Shown here piece by piece: positions 24,155 to 35,100 of a stretch of DNA of 64,000 nucleotides (position 1 is the first letter of the stretch; each line of letters opens with the position of its first letter). Made by a program: the position numbers and the translations under genes. The notes under the pieces were generated by a model, which was not told the DNA's origin, searched no databases, and saw nothing but the letters and a program-made list of their open reading frames with translations. Origin of the DNA: Isoetes taiwanensis (Eukaryota; Streptophyta; Lycopodiopsida; Isoetales; Isoetaceae); NCBI GenBank assembly GCA_021234155.1, contig JAJEKV010000051.1, forward strand, positions 3,593,370 through 3,657,369, read 5' to 3'.

Positions 24155-25626
24155 GTCCCTTCCGAATCGCATCGATCAAGGCCCTCGGATAGCCATTGAG
24201 TAGGGACGAGCCATTATCGATGCATTCCACATTCAAGACCCGATTCTCAGCGTCTTCTCACGGTAGCACTTCCTCCATTCTCATTTACTTCCCCCCTTCA
24301 TACCTTTGTTGGGCAGCCCGCGTCTCCCTTTTCACATGTGTTTTTTGTTCACGCACTCTTTTGTTTCCACCTCGAATTGTTGTTCACAATAATGTTTTTT
24401 TTCTTTTATCTCATTATGCGCATTATTCTCCACTGCGGGAGATCTTTATTTTATTTCCACCTTGGGGTGGCCGCACATTTTTGTTTTTCGCCAATTACGT
24501 TTTTCCACCGCGTTGGGTGGCCTTTTTTCCACCCTATGGGTGATGCTATCTTCTTTTTGCTATTTGTTTTTTCATATGTCCTCATCACTCACATCATTGG
24601 ATGATTTTTTGTTGTCTGACTTGCAGCGTCAACGCCATGCATGATTTGATTCCTTTAACCATTCACGGGTGCTTTTTGGTGTTCTGTTTTTGCTTGCGGG
24701 TTTCGCCATCATGGGGTTCCTTCCATTTTGGGTTTGCCCTTGACCCTCTCCTTAGATTCTCGGGCAACACATTCAAGATTGTTGTGACCATTTCTCATTA
24801 GGGTTTTCCTCGAAAACCGAGAACAGTGTTTTTATCAGATGAGAAGTTGTAGCCATTATCATCTATGCTACACGTGCACATTTTAGTTTTTTCACGGGAT
24901 AGCCCGATATTGTTCCTATGGTGGCTCCCCCTCTCTATTTTTCAAACATTGTATATTGCGGTGATGAATGACAAATATACAATGTTTGAAAAAAATAGAA
25001 GCGGCTCCCGCCTTTAATATCGGCCCCAGCATCTATAAAATATTGCCGAATGAAAATATAGAAAGGTAATAGCGTGGCTTCTCATCGAGATAAACCAGCC
25101 GCTTCCGAGGTTTTGGCTGAAAATGATAGCCAACAACCTGAAATGTTGCTGAAAATAGAAACGGTGGCGAGCAAAATGAAGAAACACGGCGCTGGCTAAA
25201 CGGTGCCAGCTGCAGTGAATAGTTAAAGGAATCAAACGTACATGAGTGATAACAGGCTGTGCAACAAGCATCAATGATATTATTGACTAAAGGGCTAACA
25301 ACGCACCCAGCAGAGATGAAACAAGTCGCCGGTGGCGGCATTTGAAAATAAAATACTCGAAGGTGAAATGCGCTGGCATCACCCGCGGTGGGCGATATCG
25401 CGACAATAACGACAAAAATGAAAACGTGCTGCGAGGTGGCACAACTAAAAGAGTCAGTCCATGGCGAAGAACGCGGCGAAAAGAAGCTGGAATGGAGGAA
25501 GTTATACTATGAAGACACTTAGATAGCGGTCCCGAATGTGGAATGCGTGTATAATGTAATAGCTCGTCCCTACCCGGAATGGCGATCGAGGGCTTTCCCG
25601 GATGTCTGCGATTACAGGAAGGGACT
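24155..25626. mobile_element. Foldback-like element: inverted repeat of about 1.47 kb
   Basis: The left end (24155 onward) and the reverse complement of the right end (25626 backward) align. Both have GTCCCTTCC, then GCCCTCG, GTAGGGACGAGC, GCATTCCACATTC and ACTTCCTCCATTC, in order. Matching continues inward with GATTCCTTTAAC.ATTCAC, GCAACA..TTCA and TTTTTCAAACATTGTATATT. The arms meet at a hairpin centred near 24965 (24940-24998). Nearly the whole element is therefore two diverged arms of 650-790 bp. No transposase frame is seen. One arm of the same family recurs at 48021-48371. No convincing target duplication is visible. Confidence 0.8.
24940..24998. repeat. Central hairpin of the foldback element
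   Basis: TTTTTCAAACATTGTATATT on the left is mirrored by AATATACAATGTTTGAAAAA on the right, with a loop of about 18 bases. This is the tip of the larger inverted repeat. Confidence 0.9.
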
Positions 25627-27175
25627 ATAATTTCCGGCGGCCGACTACCAAGAGAACTTCCTTTGCTAAGCCCGGCCCAGCGGTGGAAACCTCAAGTGTT
25701 GGGTCAAGTCGCCCGAAACGCGTAGCGAGTGGGAAGAGGCTCCAGCGGCCCGGTGAGCATGCCGCGGCATCATGTGGAACTCCCCGCCCCTTGGTACCCG
25801 AGGGGCCGCCCTTGACAAGCGAATGTGTACCATGTGGGATGGATCAAGCCCGTTAGCAAAGACAATCCCCTCCACCATAAGCGGGCCCATCCCGGATAGG
25901 ATAAAGTGCGTGCGAGGATGGAGAATATAAGCCCGAAGGCGAGGAGTAGGGCGAAAAACATGGACAAGGTTGAGTTAAGTCATGTTATGAAATGTCTACG
26001 GATATAACCACATTGAGATGGTGTTGTTACCTTGAGTTCTCATGCACCTAAATCAGACAGAGCAACGAATGGAAAGAGCCACAACCTGACAGGCATTAAG
26101 CTCTTGAACGAAAAAAAGAAACCTGGCATGTAAACATCCAAAAGGATTGCGGCACAGAAAAATCTGTGCAATAAAAACAGAAAATAGAAATAGGAAACTG
26201 CAATATATATGTGTAGAAAATGTCATTAGAACCAAGTGTAACTCTAACTCAATGAGAAAAGAACTTTAAAAAAAGGGGAAGAAACAATCAAAATCCTTGT
26301 AAAAGATGCAATTTGGAAGCACCAATCCGGATCCTTTGTAGATGTTTGAAAGCACCAGATCCCCAAGTCTTCTGGGGTAATGCATTCATTTCGTAATCCT
26401 TTTGCTGCATGAAAGAAGCTTTGGTACAATATTTGTGGGCTTGTTTAAGAGTGGGATTGGCCTTAAAACTCGGACAATGCCATTAGTTCTTTAAAAAACA
26501 GTGTCATCATTTCAACCTTCTAGTGCTGGAAAACGAGGTTATCTGCATCTTGCAGTTAATGGGGCCCGAACATAAGTGAATTCAGCTTAGAATTGGAGAT
26601 TTTAGACATTCAATTTCTTTTGCATCAAGATAATTCATCTCAAATAACATGTATCCTCAAGCGCAAGTGCCCAGGACAAGAGCCCAAGGACAAGAGAAAC
26701 TAACGATAGGATATATGCAGGAAGTATGCCAATATGTGATAAAGATTATCACAATGGGCGATTTCTGGAAAATGCATGAATGTAAATTGGCCATCTTTAA
26801 ATCCCAGCTTTAGCGAGGCATATAATGTTCAATGCGGTCACAAGTCTGAGACAAATACTAAAGAAGGATTTGCTTTCGAGTTTTATATCATTTGAAATTT
26901 TCACCTTAAAAGGACTTAAAAATGGCAAAATAAAAGTCCACAAACCATATACAAGCTGGAAAGCTTGACCTTCAACAAGGATGATGCGAGAAGAAAAGAA
27001 CACAGGTGCGACAAAACTAATAAATGATAATAAACAATTCTTGCTGTGGAACCAATACCAAACAGTAATTCTGGGTAGGAAGTCCACAAATTTGAATAGC
27101 TAGACTTTCAAACTTGCAATAGAGTAGCACATTCATGCTTGTGATCTGCTGTTATATTCACGCGCTCTTGCAATA
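25627..27175. other. Intergenic, 3' flank of the LysM gene
   Basis: GC-rich sequence at 25630-25960 gives overlapping frames on both strands and no domain. The phrase around 25925-25970 (GAGGAGTAGGGCGAAAAACA, then TGGACAAGGTT) recurs in similar form at 29365-29400. From 26000 the sequence is AT-rich with nothing recognisable. Confidence 0.4.
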
Positions 27176-28124
27176 TTAGGCTTTTGTAACTCTGCTACCA
27201 GGCAGTAGGTGCAATGGATTAGATCCTAATTCTTTCCTGCAAGCTCCCTGTAAGTGAGGCCATTTATGACCTTCCCCCAAATACTTGCAGCTCAAACTCC
27301 ACAAAGCATCACCTTCCTCAACCCTCCTCCAAATTTCCTCGTTTTCCAAGTAAAACTGACCTCCCTCATTAGAAGCCCCATTTTGTAATAACCACATCTA
27401 TTATTTTTTCTGCATTATCAAGGAACTTGTCTAGCAGATATTAAGATCAGATGCACGAAAAAACACATGGCAAAATCACAAGCATACCATAAAAATATCT
27501 CGAGCATGCAAAATATCAAATGCATGCCTTATAACACCATAATACTGTGTAAGCAAGGCTCACTTTTTTAGGTACACCAATTTATGGATGAAAGTGTCAC
27601 AGAAAAATGCACAAAAGAAGCATTAACATTTCTGATCCAGACCCCAGCATTGTGATTATGTTTCAGTAAATCAAACATGACATTAGAAGCTCAGAACATT
27701 TTATCGCACCAAGAATAAACCATATTTTCAAAAAGGTCAAAGCATGCTGCAACACAAATATAGAAAGCCGCGATTCTTGATCGGACCAAAAGCAGTTTAA
27801 TGGACATTTTCGGCAAACCAGGGCATTGTGATCATGTTCCAAAGGATCAAGATGCCAAACGAAGCATTACAAATTCTGATCCAACGGGCATTTATTAGAA
27901 TCAAGATTAAACCATGCGTTCAAAGTAAAGATTGACCTAAAACGAAAGATCCAAAAAAAACAAAGGGGAAAGAGGCAAGAAGAGGCTTACCTGCAGTATC
28001 TGAAGCAACATTAGTTGCAGCCTTGACAACATGAAGGGTGGAATCGATGATACTGGGTTCCGGAAAGGGCTCGTTGGGAGCCTCAGGGGCAGGGGGATTA
28101 GGGTTCCGCTCGTCCTTCCACCAT
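27176..28124 (-). CDS. LysM-domain protein, two exons, probably frameshifted
   Basis: Exon 1 (about 28124 to 27991, minus strand) encodes a proline-rich segment followed by EPSIIDSTLHVVKAATNVAS and ends at a good donor, GCAG|GTAAGC. After an intron of about 580 bases with a TAATGCAG acceptor (about 27411), the last exon encodes IIDVVITKWG and, one base out of frame, FYLENEEIWRRVEEGDALWS and LGSNPLHLLPGSRV, to a stop at 27176-27178. VEEGD.LWSLS.KYLG, then W..L and LGSNP....PGSRV, is a LysM module, which binds N-acetylglucosamine-type glycans or acts as a structural domain. The likely start is the ATG at 28124-28122, but that frame needs one shift after eight codons. A second slip lies in a GGGG run before the LysM module. 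No signal peptide is visible. The rest reads so cleanly that these may be sequence errors. Confidence 0.65.
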
Positions 28125-28163
28125 GGCGATCGAGGAGACAATAGCGGAGTTTTAAATCATGTC

Positions 28164-28235
28164 GAGTTTGTTTTAAGAAAGCACAAATTCCAGAAACCCA
28201 GCCAGAGTTTGTTTTGAGAAAGCACAAATCCCAGA
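28164..28235. repeat. 31-bp direct repeat upstream of the LysM gene
   Basis: The copies at 28164-28194 and 28205-28235 differ at two positions. They lie 40-110 bases upstream of the proposed start codon, where promoter or 5' UTR would be. Confidence 0.85.
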
Positions 28236-28269
28236 GTTTCAACTCTCTGCATACCTCACAACCCTTCTT

Positions 28270-28464
28270 TTGGATCCGGCGTCGGAATTCGTGCAGTGGG
28301 AAGAAATAGAGATGGAGGGCTCCATCGGATCATCCAGCTATGGCGGATCTGGCGATGTGTTGCAAATGCACGAATCCAACGACTATTACGTTTTACATTT
28401 GGCGGATCCGCGATGTCGATGTTGCCATGACCTCCAAAAATTGGCAGAGGCGGAGATTACTTAG
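28270..28464 (+). other. Short open frame divergent from the LysM gene
   Basis: A 64-codon frame starting MDPASEFVQWEEIEMEGS is rich in Ser, Gly and acidic residues and holds a Cys-x-Cys-Cys near the end. It starts about 145 bases from the proposed LysM start, in the opposite direction. I do not recognise it. It could be a first exon, a short unknown protein or chance. Confidence 0.2.
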
Positions 28465-30522
28465 AGAGCAACAAATGGAAATTGTAGCTTGTCACTGCCA
28501 GACGTCCATTTAGATTTGTCCCAAAACACGTGGCGTCAAAACATAAACATAGATTGCGGCCCAGAAGAATTCCATATGGGCGAACAGAAATAAAAAATTA
28601 CATTCTCGATTATATATGTCTAGATAAGCAGCATTTATAGAAACGAGGGATGAGGTAAAGTTAGCGGAGGGATGAGGTAAAGTTAGAGGTGGCAGACATA
28701 TTAGCGCAAAGTCAAAAGTCATGAGGAAGGTCAAGAAGCAAAATGAGGTTGGCATCAAATAGAAGTACCTAGCAAAGAGGTGCATAAGGTCTGCGAAATG
28801 GTCTGGAACAAGAATAGGAGAGTGAAGGTGAATATTAAGAGAGCCAAAGGTCGGTCAGGCTAGTAGAGTTAGATTCACCGCATATTCTAAAACAATATAC
28901 ATGTGCAAAAACATACCCTATGGAAAACCCTCTAATGATCAATTTAAAACCATGGGAATGCACCCATAAGTTAAAAAGGCAAATGCTCGCGCATCATCCT
29001 AAAGAAATTTCAAACCAACTGAACGACACACATTAGAACAACCTCATAGAAAAACACTTGCATAAGTAACTTAGGACCATGCAAAAATGCCTGAAAAGTT
29101 AGGAATAAATGCCCCCCCAATCATCGAAATTCCAAAGCCACAAAAATTCCCGGTAGTTCTAATAATATAGAAAAAACTCAATAGAATTTAGATCTGAGAG
29201 AAAGCCAAGTAGCAAACCGCATAAAAAAATAGATAACATGATGGCGCACCCGACTTCAATTCCCACAAATAGAGCGAGGGGCGAGGGTGAGGTTGAGGTA
29301 GAAGTCGCTTGAACACGGGAGCACAAAATCAAAGGAAGGTTAAGGACCACGAACATAAGCCGAGAGCGAGGAGTATGGCGAAAACAATGGACAAGGTTAG
29401 TCGAGGTTAGCAAATGAAAAATTGGGACATTGACATGCCCTTCGGTCACAAGGGTCAAATAAAGAGAGTCTTGGGATAGAAAGAGATCAACCTAACAATA
29501 AGACATGTCAACCAATTCCGTCAAGGTAAAAGATCTCGGGCAAGTTAACTAAGTAAGTGGGAGCAAACTAGAAAGGTTAACTATCGATGAGTCGATATAG
29601 ATGCAAAATGATCTCAATAGCCCGCTAGAAATCAATTCCCCAAGACAACTAGAATTAGGCAGAACTAGCACAATGCACAAAATTAGAATGCACCCAAGAT
29701 AATACCTCGTGCACAACAACTCAATATACTCCACATCTAGATAAAGATAAGCATCAAAAATAAACAAGGTCTTTGCGCTTGCGGAGGGTTTGCCCTCAGA
29801 GACCGAGAGTGAAATGGCTTAAATCACACTTCAAAGTCATGTTTTTGAGCATATCTTGACATATACTTGGAATATGCCACAAACACACATGGATGAGGTT
29901 TTTCCCCTTAGGGGCAACCCAAAAAACTGGACTCAAACATATCAGTGGAATGCTATTTCCATGCCCAATTCATAATTCATAAGGCAAGGCATTCAAATAC
30001 GCTAATAACTCACAAATTAAATGTTGCAAATAGGAAAAAGAAACACAATCCATTGGTTCCATTCAAACCTTGAACATATCGAAGGCGAGAAGCAAGAATG
30101 ATGATTTCGTTGGTGTTTTAGTTTTTCTTTATCGAGGGGCTCAACACATGCATTGTGTGTGAGTTCTCCAAGATTCAAGGAATTCGATTTTTTATTGCTA
30201 TTTTTGTTTTCTAAATTTGAAATTGCCTCAATATTTCCAACCACCTTTATTGATTTTAGTTCTAAATTGGGGACAAAGGAACATAAAAATGAGACACCCG
30301 GTGTGCTGGACATTTGTTTGGTTCTAAAACTACAAGGTTGAATCTATTATTAATGTTGACATTTTATGGTAGAGTATATCTCTCAATTTTGAATGGCGTG
30401 GAAGGCGATCTTGAATATGTGGGATTTGAACCCACATTATGCCCAAAATCTAAGCATACCAAAGTGTAATTATAATGGCTAAGAGATAGCCATGGAAGCA
30501 ACCACCATCCATGGTATTCATA
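28465..30522. other. Intergenic sequence
   Basis: AT-rich with purine-rich tandem phrases (GGGATGAGGTAAAGTTAG twice at 28646-28695). A phrase with the internal palindrome-like CCCCTTAGGGGCAA (29860-29930) recurs near 39400-39455. At 30419-30438 a T-arm-like hairpin occurs (TGTGGGATTTGAACCCACA). No gene seen. Confidence 0.4.
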
Positions 30523-30830
30523 TTCACAATGAATATATTACATCAAGAGGCCCTTACAATCTATAAGGTACTCTAATTATTAGCCGGATAACTTTATTTA
30601 TACTTATTACTCCATATATCATAACCATCATAACTTATCATAAGTGTATTTGCAGTGGCTCGATACCATGTTCACAATAAATATATTACATCAAGAGGCC
30701 CTTACAATCTATAAAGGTACTCTAATTATTAGCTTGACTAACTTTATTTATACTTACTCCATATATCATAACCATCATAACTTATCATAAGCGTATTTGT
30801 ATTTAAAAAGGCAAGTGGCTCGATACCATG
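30523..30830. repeat. 150-160-bp tandem duplication holding two primer-binding-like sites
   Basis: Unit one (30523-30670) and unit two (30671-30830) are nearly identical apart from small indels. Both end in GGCTCGATACCATG, whose reverse complement begins CATGGTATCGAGCC. This resembles the tRNA-Met primer-binding site of copia elements, so the unit is probably the 5' internal end of a minus-strand element. Confidence 0.8.
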
Positions 30831-30964
30831 TTGGAGCTACTTACATTTGCATGTTGATGTTACATATATATGATATATATGTTGTGTATCATACACGTTG
30901 GACCCATGTGACCTATCGTCCACATGGGGTTAACAATGTTGTTCAACATCCTTAACCTCCAACT
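30829..30964 (-). repeat. Short LTR-like repeat next to a primer-binding-like site
   Basis: The sequence begins TGTTGGAGC and ends CCTCCAACT, an imperfect TG..CA-type inverted terminus, over about 136 bases. It directly abuts the reverse complement of TGGTATCGAGCC. It fits the 5' LTR of a small minus-strand copia or TRIM element. No partner LTR is recognised to the left. Confidence 0.45.
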
Positions 30965-31610
30965 AAAGCATGCTTACCTTCACCATATCAGCTGGTTGGA
31001 TCACACAATTGGCTCCCATGCTAGAAAGGCCACCATTTACAAACAGACTTTATAGAGCTCAAACATCTTTAACAAAGTTTAAAATGAAGCACTTATTTCT
31101 TTGGGCGCACTTCAAAAGGAATCTTTGAAAGATTCTCTAAAATTCCTTAAAAAGTCCATTTTTAAGATTTTTTTTGTGACAGGTGTGACAATTTAGTTAA
31201 TTTAGGTACCTTTTTGAGGGGTTGATTGAACATAACTTCAGGTGCAAAAATTTCAAATAGCAATTTTTATCCTCCTATTTTAGAACAAAAATAGTTACTT
31301 ATGTAAAGTGTAGCAAAAAGGGCAAAAAAAAAAAATAGCAAGGGTAGTAGAGTGACAAAAAGTGATATATTCAAGGTTGTGAAAATTGTACAAAATTATG
31401 AACAAAATTGTCAAAATATAGGACATTTTGACGAGACAATCATCACTGCACTTTACGTTCTTTACATGTTTCGAGTCATCGAACAAACTTACATTTTGAC
31501 AAGATCGGGATGCATCTCATCCTCGACTCATTTATTCCACGATCACTTGAGCCTTCATCCTCGACTTCACTCTCAAAACTAGATGTGCGAGCGATCTTCT
31601 TCCTCTTTGT
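30965..31610. other. AT-rich spacer
   Basis: Contains T-rich and A-rich runs (31165-31175, 31323-31337) and no recognisable gene. Confidence 0.4.
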
Positions 31611-32882
31611 CTACAAGTGAGTCTTCATCATCATCTTTTTGGCCACCTTTTTGGCTTGTTTGTCTAATCCACATGCCAGAGCCTTATTAAAGTTTGAGTG
31701 ACCATCGTAACTTATTAGCGGCGGTCGAACAAAGTCATATGCAAGAACCTTTACTTGATTAGATCTATGGCAGCGATTGCTTGCTTTGGACTTAGCTCTC
31801 TTTCCCACTCTGTTTTTACCATCTCAAAGTATAACTCCCCTTTGAAAGCATTGGCGACAATCGTTCTCATCGATTGCACTTTTAATTGGTGGGAATTCCA
31901 TCTTCTCTTATTTACCTCGATTACTTTAGCTAGCCAAAATGGCCTCCCGGTTCATCATTATCATTTGGGAACAGCTATGAGCATTCCTTTTACGAATCTC
32001 GAGGCGAGAACCGGATACTCGAGCAACTTGTTGTCTTTGTGCGTCAGGGGCGGTGTACATGACTCTGTCATCTTCATCGAGCTAGCCAATATCTCTACAT
32101 GTTCCTCTTGATTCTCAACTTGCCGGGGAGAGTTTGCCTAGATGGCGAGTTGAATATGGCGGTCTTGACCTTGTAATGAAGCTTGCAACATGTCACGTTA
32201 GAGAAAAAATTGAGGCCACCATAAAGCATCTGCCTCCCCAAAGTGGTTAGGCGGGACTGAATACTTGTCTCAATATAATCCAATGATTTGTTTGAGTCAA
32301 ATGCTCTTCCCTCCTTTTTACTCTTTGTGATTTCTTTCAAGCTTTTTAGAGGCATTTGCTCTGCGAGAGAGAGCATGGAACTAGTATTGGGGATGGATGC
32401 GAATGAATTGAATATACCTTTGGCTGCTTACTTTGCAAAAGGATGTGGCATACTTCTTTCCTTGTAAGATGGCCTTGCCATCTACAAAGTGAAATTTTGA
32501 TCGATCTTTGCTGAAATGTAATGTTTCTCAAGGGCTCAATAGCACAGTGACCCAGTTGATCTCTCCGAAAAATCCATTCTTTGAAATCATAAGTTTCTTC
32601 CAATAACTCGATGTCTGGACGAGGATTGTAGAAATCTTGGATAACCTCAATCATTGCTGGTAGGCTGAGAGCTTTTTTTCGAGCAAGACGTTTAGAGAAC
32701 CTACTGAACATCTGATCAATTTGATCGTGTGTGTGACCAACAAGCAGGAAACCAATCTTCACCTTCTTGAAGATTTGTTTCTCTACTAGCATAGCACAGT
32801 AAGCAAACAACGCCTGATTCTTATTTTCCCTTGTCGTGTTGTCTAGCTGAAGATCTCCCACCAAAAAAAAGACTAGAACCAC
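31611..32882 (-). pseudogene. DUF7869-like protein (DDE-type fold suspected), C-terminal part, frameshifted
   Basis: The main frame (32882 to 32346) starts within a conserved domain: LQLDN (residues 11-15), then RENKNQALFAYCAMLVE (18-34), IFKKVKIGFLLVGHTHDQID (37-56) and MFSRFSKRL. I know the pattern LQLDN..RENKN....VGHTHEDIDQMFSR from large protein families now called DUF7869, common in invertebrates and seed-free plants. Its spaced Asp/His/Asp residues suggest an RNase-H/DDE-type nuclease or transposase origin, which is inference. A frameshift near 32370 leads into frame 32376-32095, and further minus-strand frames to about 31611 continue with protein-like text (for example GKLRIKRNM and ELYFEMVKTEWERELSPKQA). 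The N-terminal half is absent: the frame upstream of 32882 closes within about 50 bases, where the divergent methyltransferase gene begins. Confidence 0.65.
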
Positions 32883-33712
32883 AAAGGCATTGACTATAGA
32901 GGAGTCAGCAGAAGCTCTTCAGAAGGCTCCGGGTGCAGATATTGTTGTGAAGCCCGTTGACAAGTCAAGTGCTATTCTAAAAAAGGTTAATGACACTAAA
33001 CTGCTTAAGCAAACAATTTCCTTGACATTAAGAGGCCGCCTAAAAATGAAGATGGGGTCAGAGTTCTTCAGGTACGAAAGCTGTACGCGGCACATGTGGC
33101 TATACTCAAGCAAAGAATGAGAAGGAATCCTCATGCCCATGTGTCGCCACTTGTTGTAATGGTTGGCGAAGTCGGTGCAACCAACTAAAAGATTATAAAA
33201 AGGCTAACTTTGAGGATTACACATATATTTTGTACTTGGAGGCACACATAGTTACAAAGCAAGGAAGGAACTTTCAAAGAAGAATCCGTACTTGAAGTTT
33301 GGAAGGCGTGAAGCACATATCTACGTTGGAGTCCGCAGACGAGGAAGCAAAGGTCATTCCGTGAGTCATAATCTCGACAATGACTTGAGACTAAAAATGA
33401 GTCTTATAGACAAGATCCGCTTCATGCAGGGAATACGTAGAGTTCAAGCAAGTGCATGGGGAGGACTTCAAAAACAAAAGAACAAGCTCCAAGAACCCGA
33501 GGAAGCTTGTGTCACAATCTTTGCCTCATTTCACGATTAGGATAAAAGCCCATAATGGTACGTGAAGCGGTACGACAATTACTTCGGCTTGCTTTCGGGA
33601 GATGGTCAAGTAAGTAAAAGCTTTAATTTGGTTATCTGTAGTATTCTTAGCATAGGCTGAGTTTGTATATTAACATCGAACTTTGTAAATCGTACCAAGG
33701 AAGACCGACCAC

Positions 33713-33932
33713 GGTATAAATTTATACCGTCGGTCCGCGATATAAATTTATCGTGATCGGACTACGGTATGGTATAAATTTATCACCGATCACCGAACGC
33801 GGTATAAATTTATCACGTGCACGGTCCGCAGATATAAAGTCATCACCGTTGCGGACGCGGTATAAAGTCATGGATTACCGGGAGCCGCGGTATAAATTTA
33901 TCACCGTGCACGGTCTGATATAAATTTATCTG
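33713..33932. repeat. Cluster of eight TATAAATTTATA-type palindromes (presumed intron)
   Basis: Copies start at 33713, 33740, 33771, 33801, 33831, 33859, 33889 and 33915, every 25-32 bases. The core is GGTATAAATTTATC or the full palindrome GGTATAAATTTATACC; two copies have TATAAAGTCAT instead. Between them lie GC-rich linkers with ACCG, CGGT and GTGCACGG. The cluster follows the donor at 33609. Confidence 0.95.
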
Positions 33933-35024
33933 TGCACGGTATTCCGATGTGCAATAATATAGTAACCTTGAGTAACCAGCGGCATTAGCGCCATTCAAAA
34001 CTAAAATACTTGTGTTCGATCGTCAGCGGTGTGGGATCTTCAAGAAAGAATATTTTTGTATGTTCGAAGATGGTGAAATTTGAAAAGAACAATCTAGCTC
34101 TATCGGAAAAAAACAAAAAAAAAGGTGGTGAGGCAAAACAAAAAACATGAGCATTGTACCACGGGCCTTGACTCTACGGGGTTTGAAAAACAAAGAAATT
34201 TTTGTAAGACTTCTAGAAAAAGTTGTGGCCAAAAGAATTTACTCTCTGCGTGAAATGGCCAAAAGAAGCTAAGGCGTAAGCCACCCTTTTATGTTGTGTT
34301 CTTTTTTTCTTAATTTTATCGATCCACAATTTTCCCTCTGCGATCGGAAAGACATTGTCACTGCCCGCGGAGAATTAATGAAACAACTTAACACGGAGAT
34401 TTGGGAGGAGTGCAAGACTTTATATCAACCTCTACTACGGATACTATTATCGAGAGAAACCTTGTTGTTAACCCGATTATTTGGGTAAGTTGTCTGAGAA
34501 AATACTTTTTGTTTTAGTGCCTTTGTCTCTGATTTTTTCTTGAGAATAAGAAGAAAAGGCCTACCAAGCGGGATTTTTAAACACTGGTTCGTAGGGCCAA
34601 GGAGGGAAGCGGTAGAAAGCAATTGAGCAAGGAAAGGCGGTCGACACTAGCGGCTTTGACACTACTTACGAGAGATTTACTACATTTGGTGGGGCGTCCG
34701 GTCTGGGGTTGTTGAGTTGCTGCCTGCGGTGGGGACTCTTTTAGACAAACAAAGCTTTCACGTTATGCATTGCGGATATTCCTTATGGCTTCAAAATCAA
34801 GGATAGCACTTTTTGGCGAGGCTTTTACTCACGTGCAAGTCCGTTCTTTTTTGGATGGCCTAAAAGAAGTCCGCGACATCGAAAGCGGAGGGTCATCATT
34901 TTTCATTCCGACTGGGGCGATGTCGGGTGCTAAAGCCATTGGGAGGCTATGCATGCATATAGCGGGCCCAGCTAGCGTATGGTAAGCTTTGAATTTCTTG
35001 CTTTTCTATTTACTTTAACACCAC

Positions 35025-35100
35025 GGTATAAATTTATACCTCTGCTGACCTCGTGGTATAAATTTATCTGACAAAAGGCAATGGTGGTATAAATTTATCG
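35025..35100. repeat. Second cluster of TATAAATTTATA palindromes (three copies)
   Basis: Copies lie at 35025-35040 (perfect 16-base palindrome), 35055-35070 and 35086-35100. They follow a donor-like GTATG|GTAAGC at 34981, so they would sit in a short intron between methyltransferase motifs IV and I. Confidence 0.95.

Noticed and set aside
30419-30438. A tRNA gene suggested by a T-arm-like sequence
   Set aside because: No acceptor stem, D-arm or anticodon arm can be paired around it; only the T-arm hairpin is present.
33713-33932. A CRISPR-like array (regular short repeats with spacers)
   Set aside because: The repeat cores are only 12-16 bases, the linkers are short and share ACCG/CGGT text, and the genome is a plant; it is a palindrome cluster, not CRISPR.
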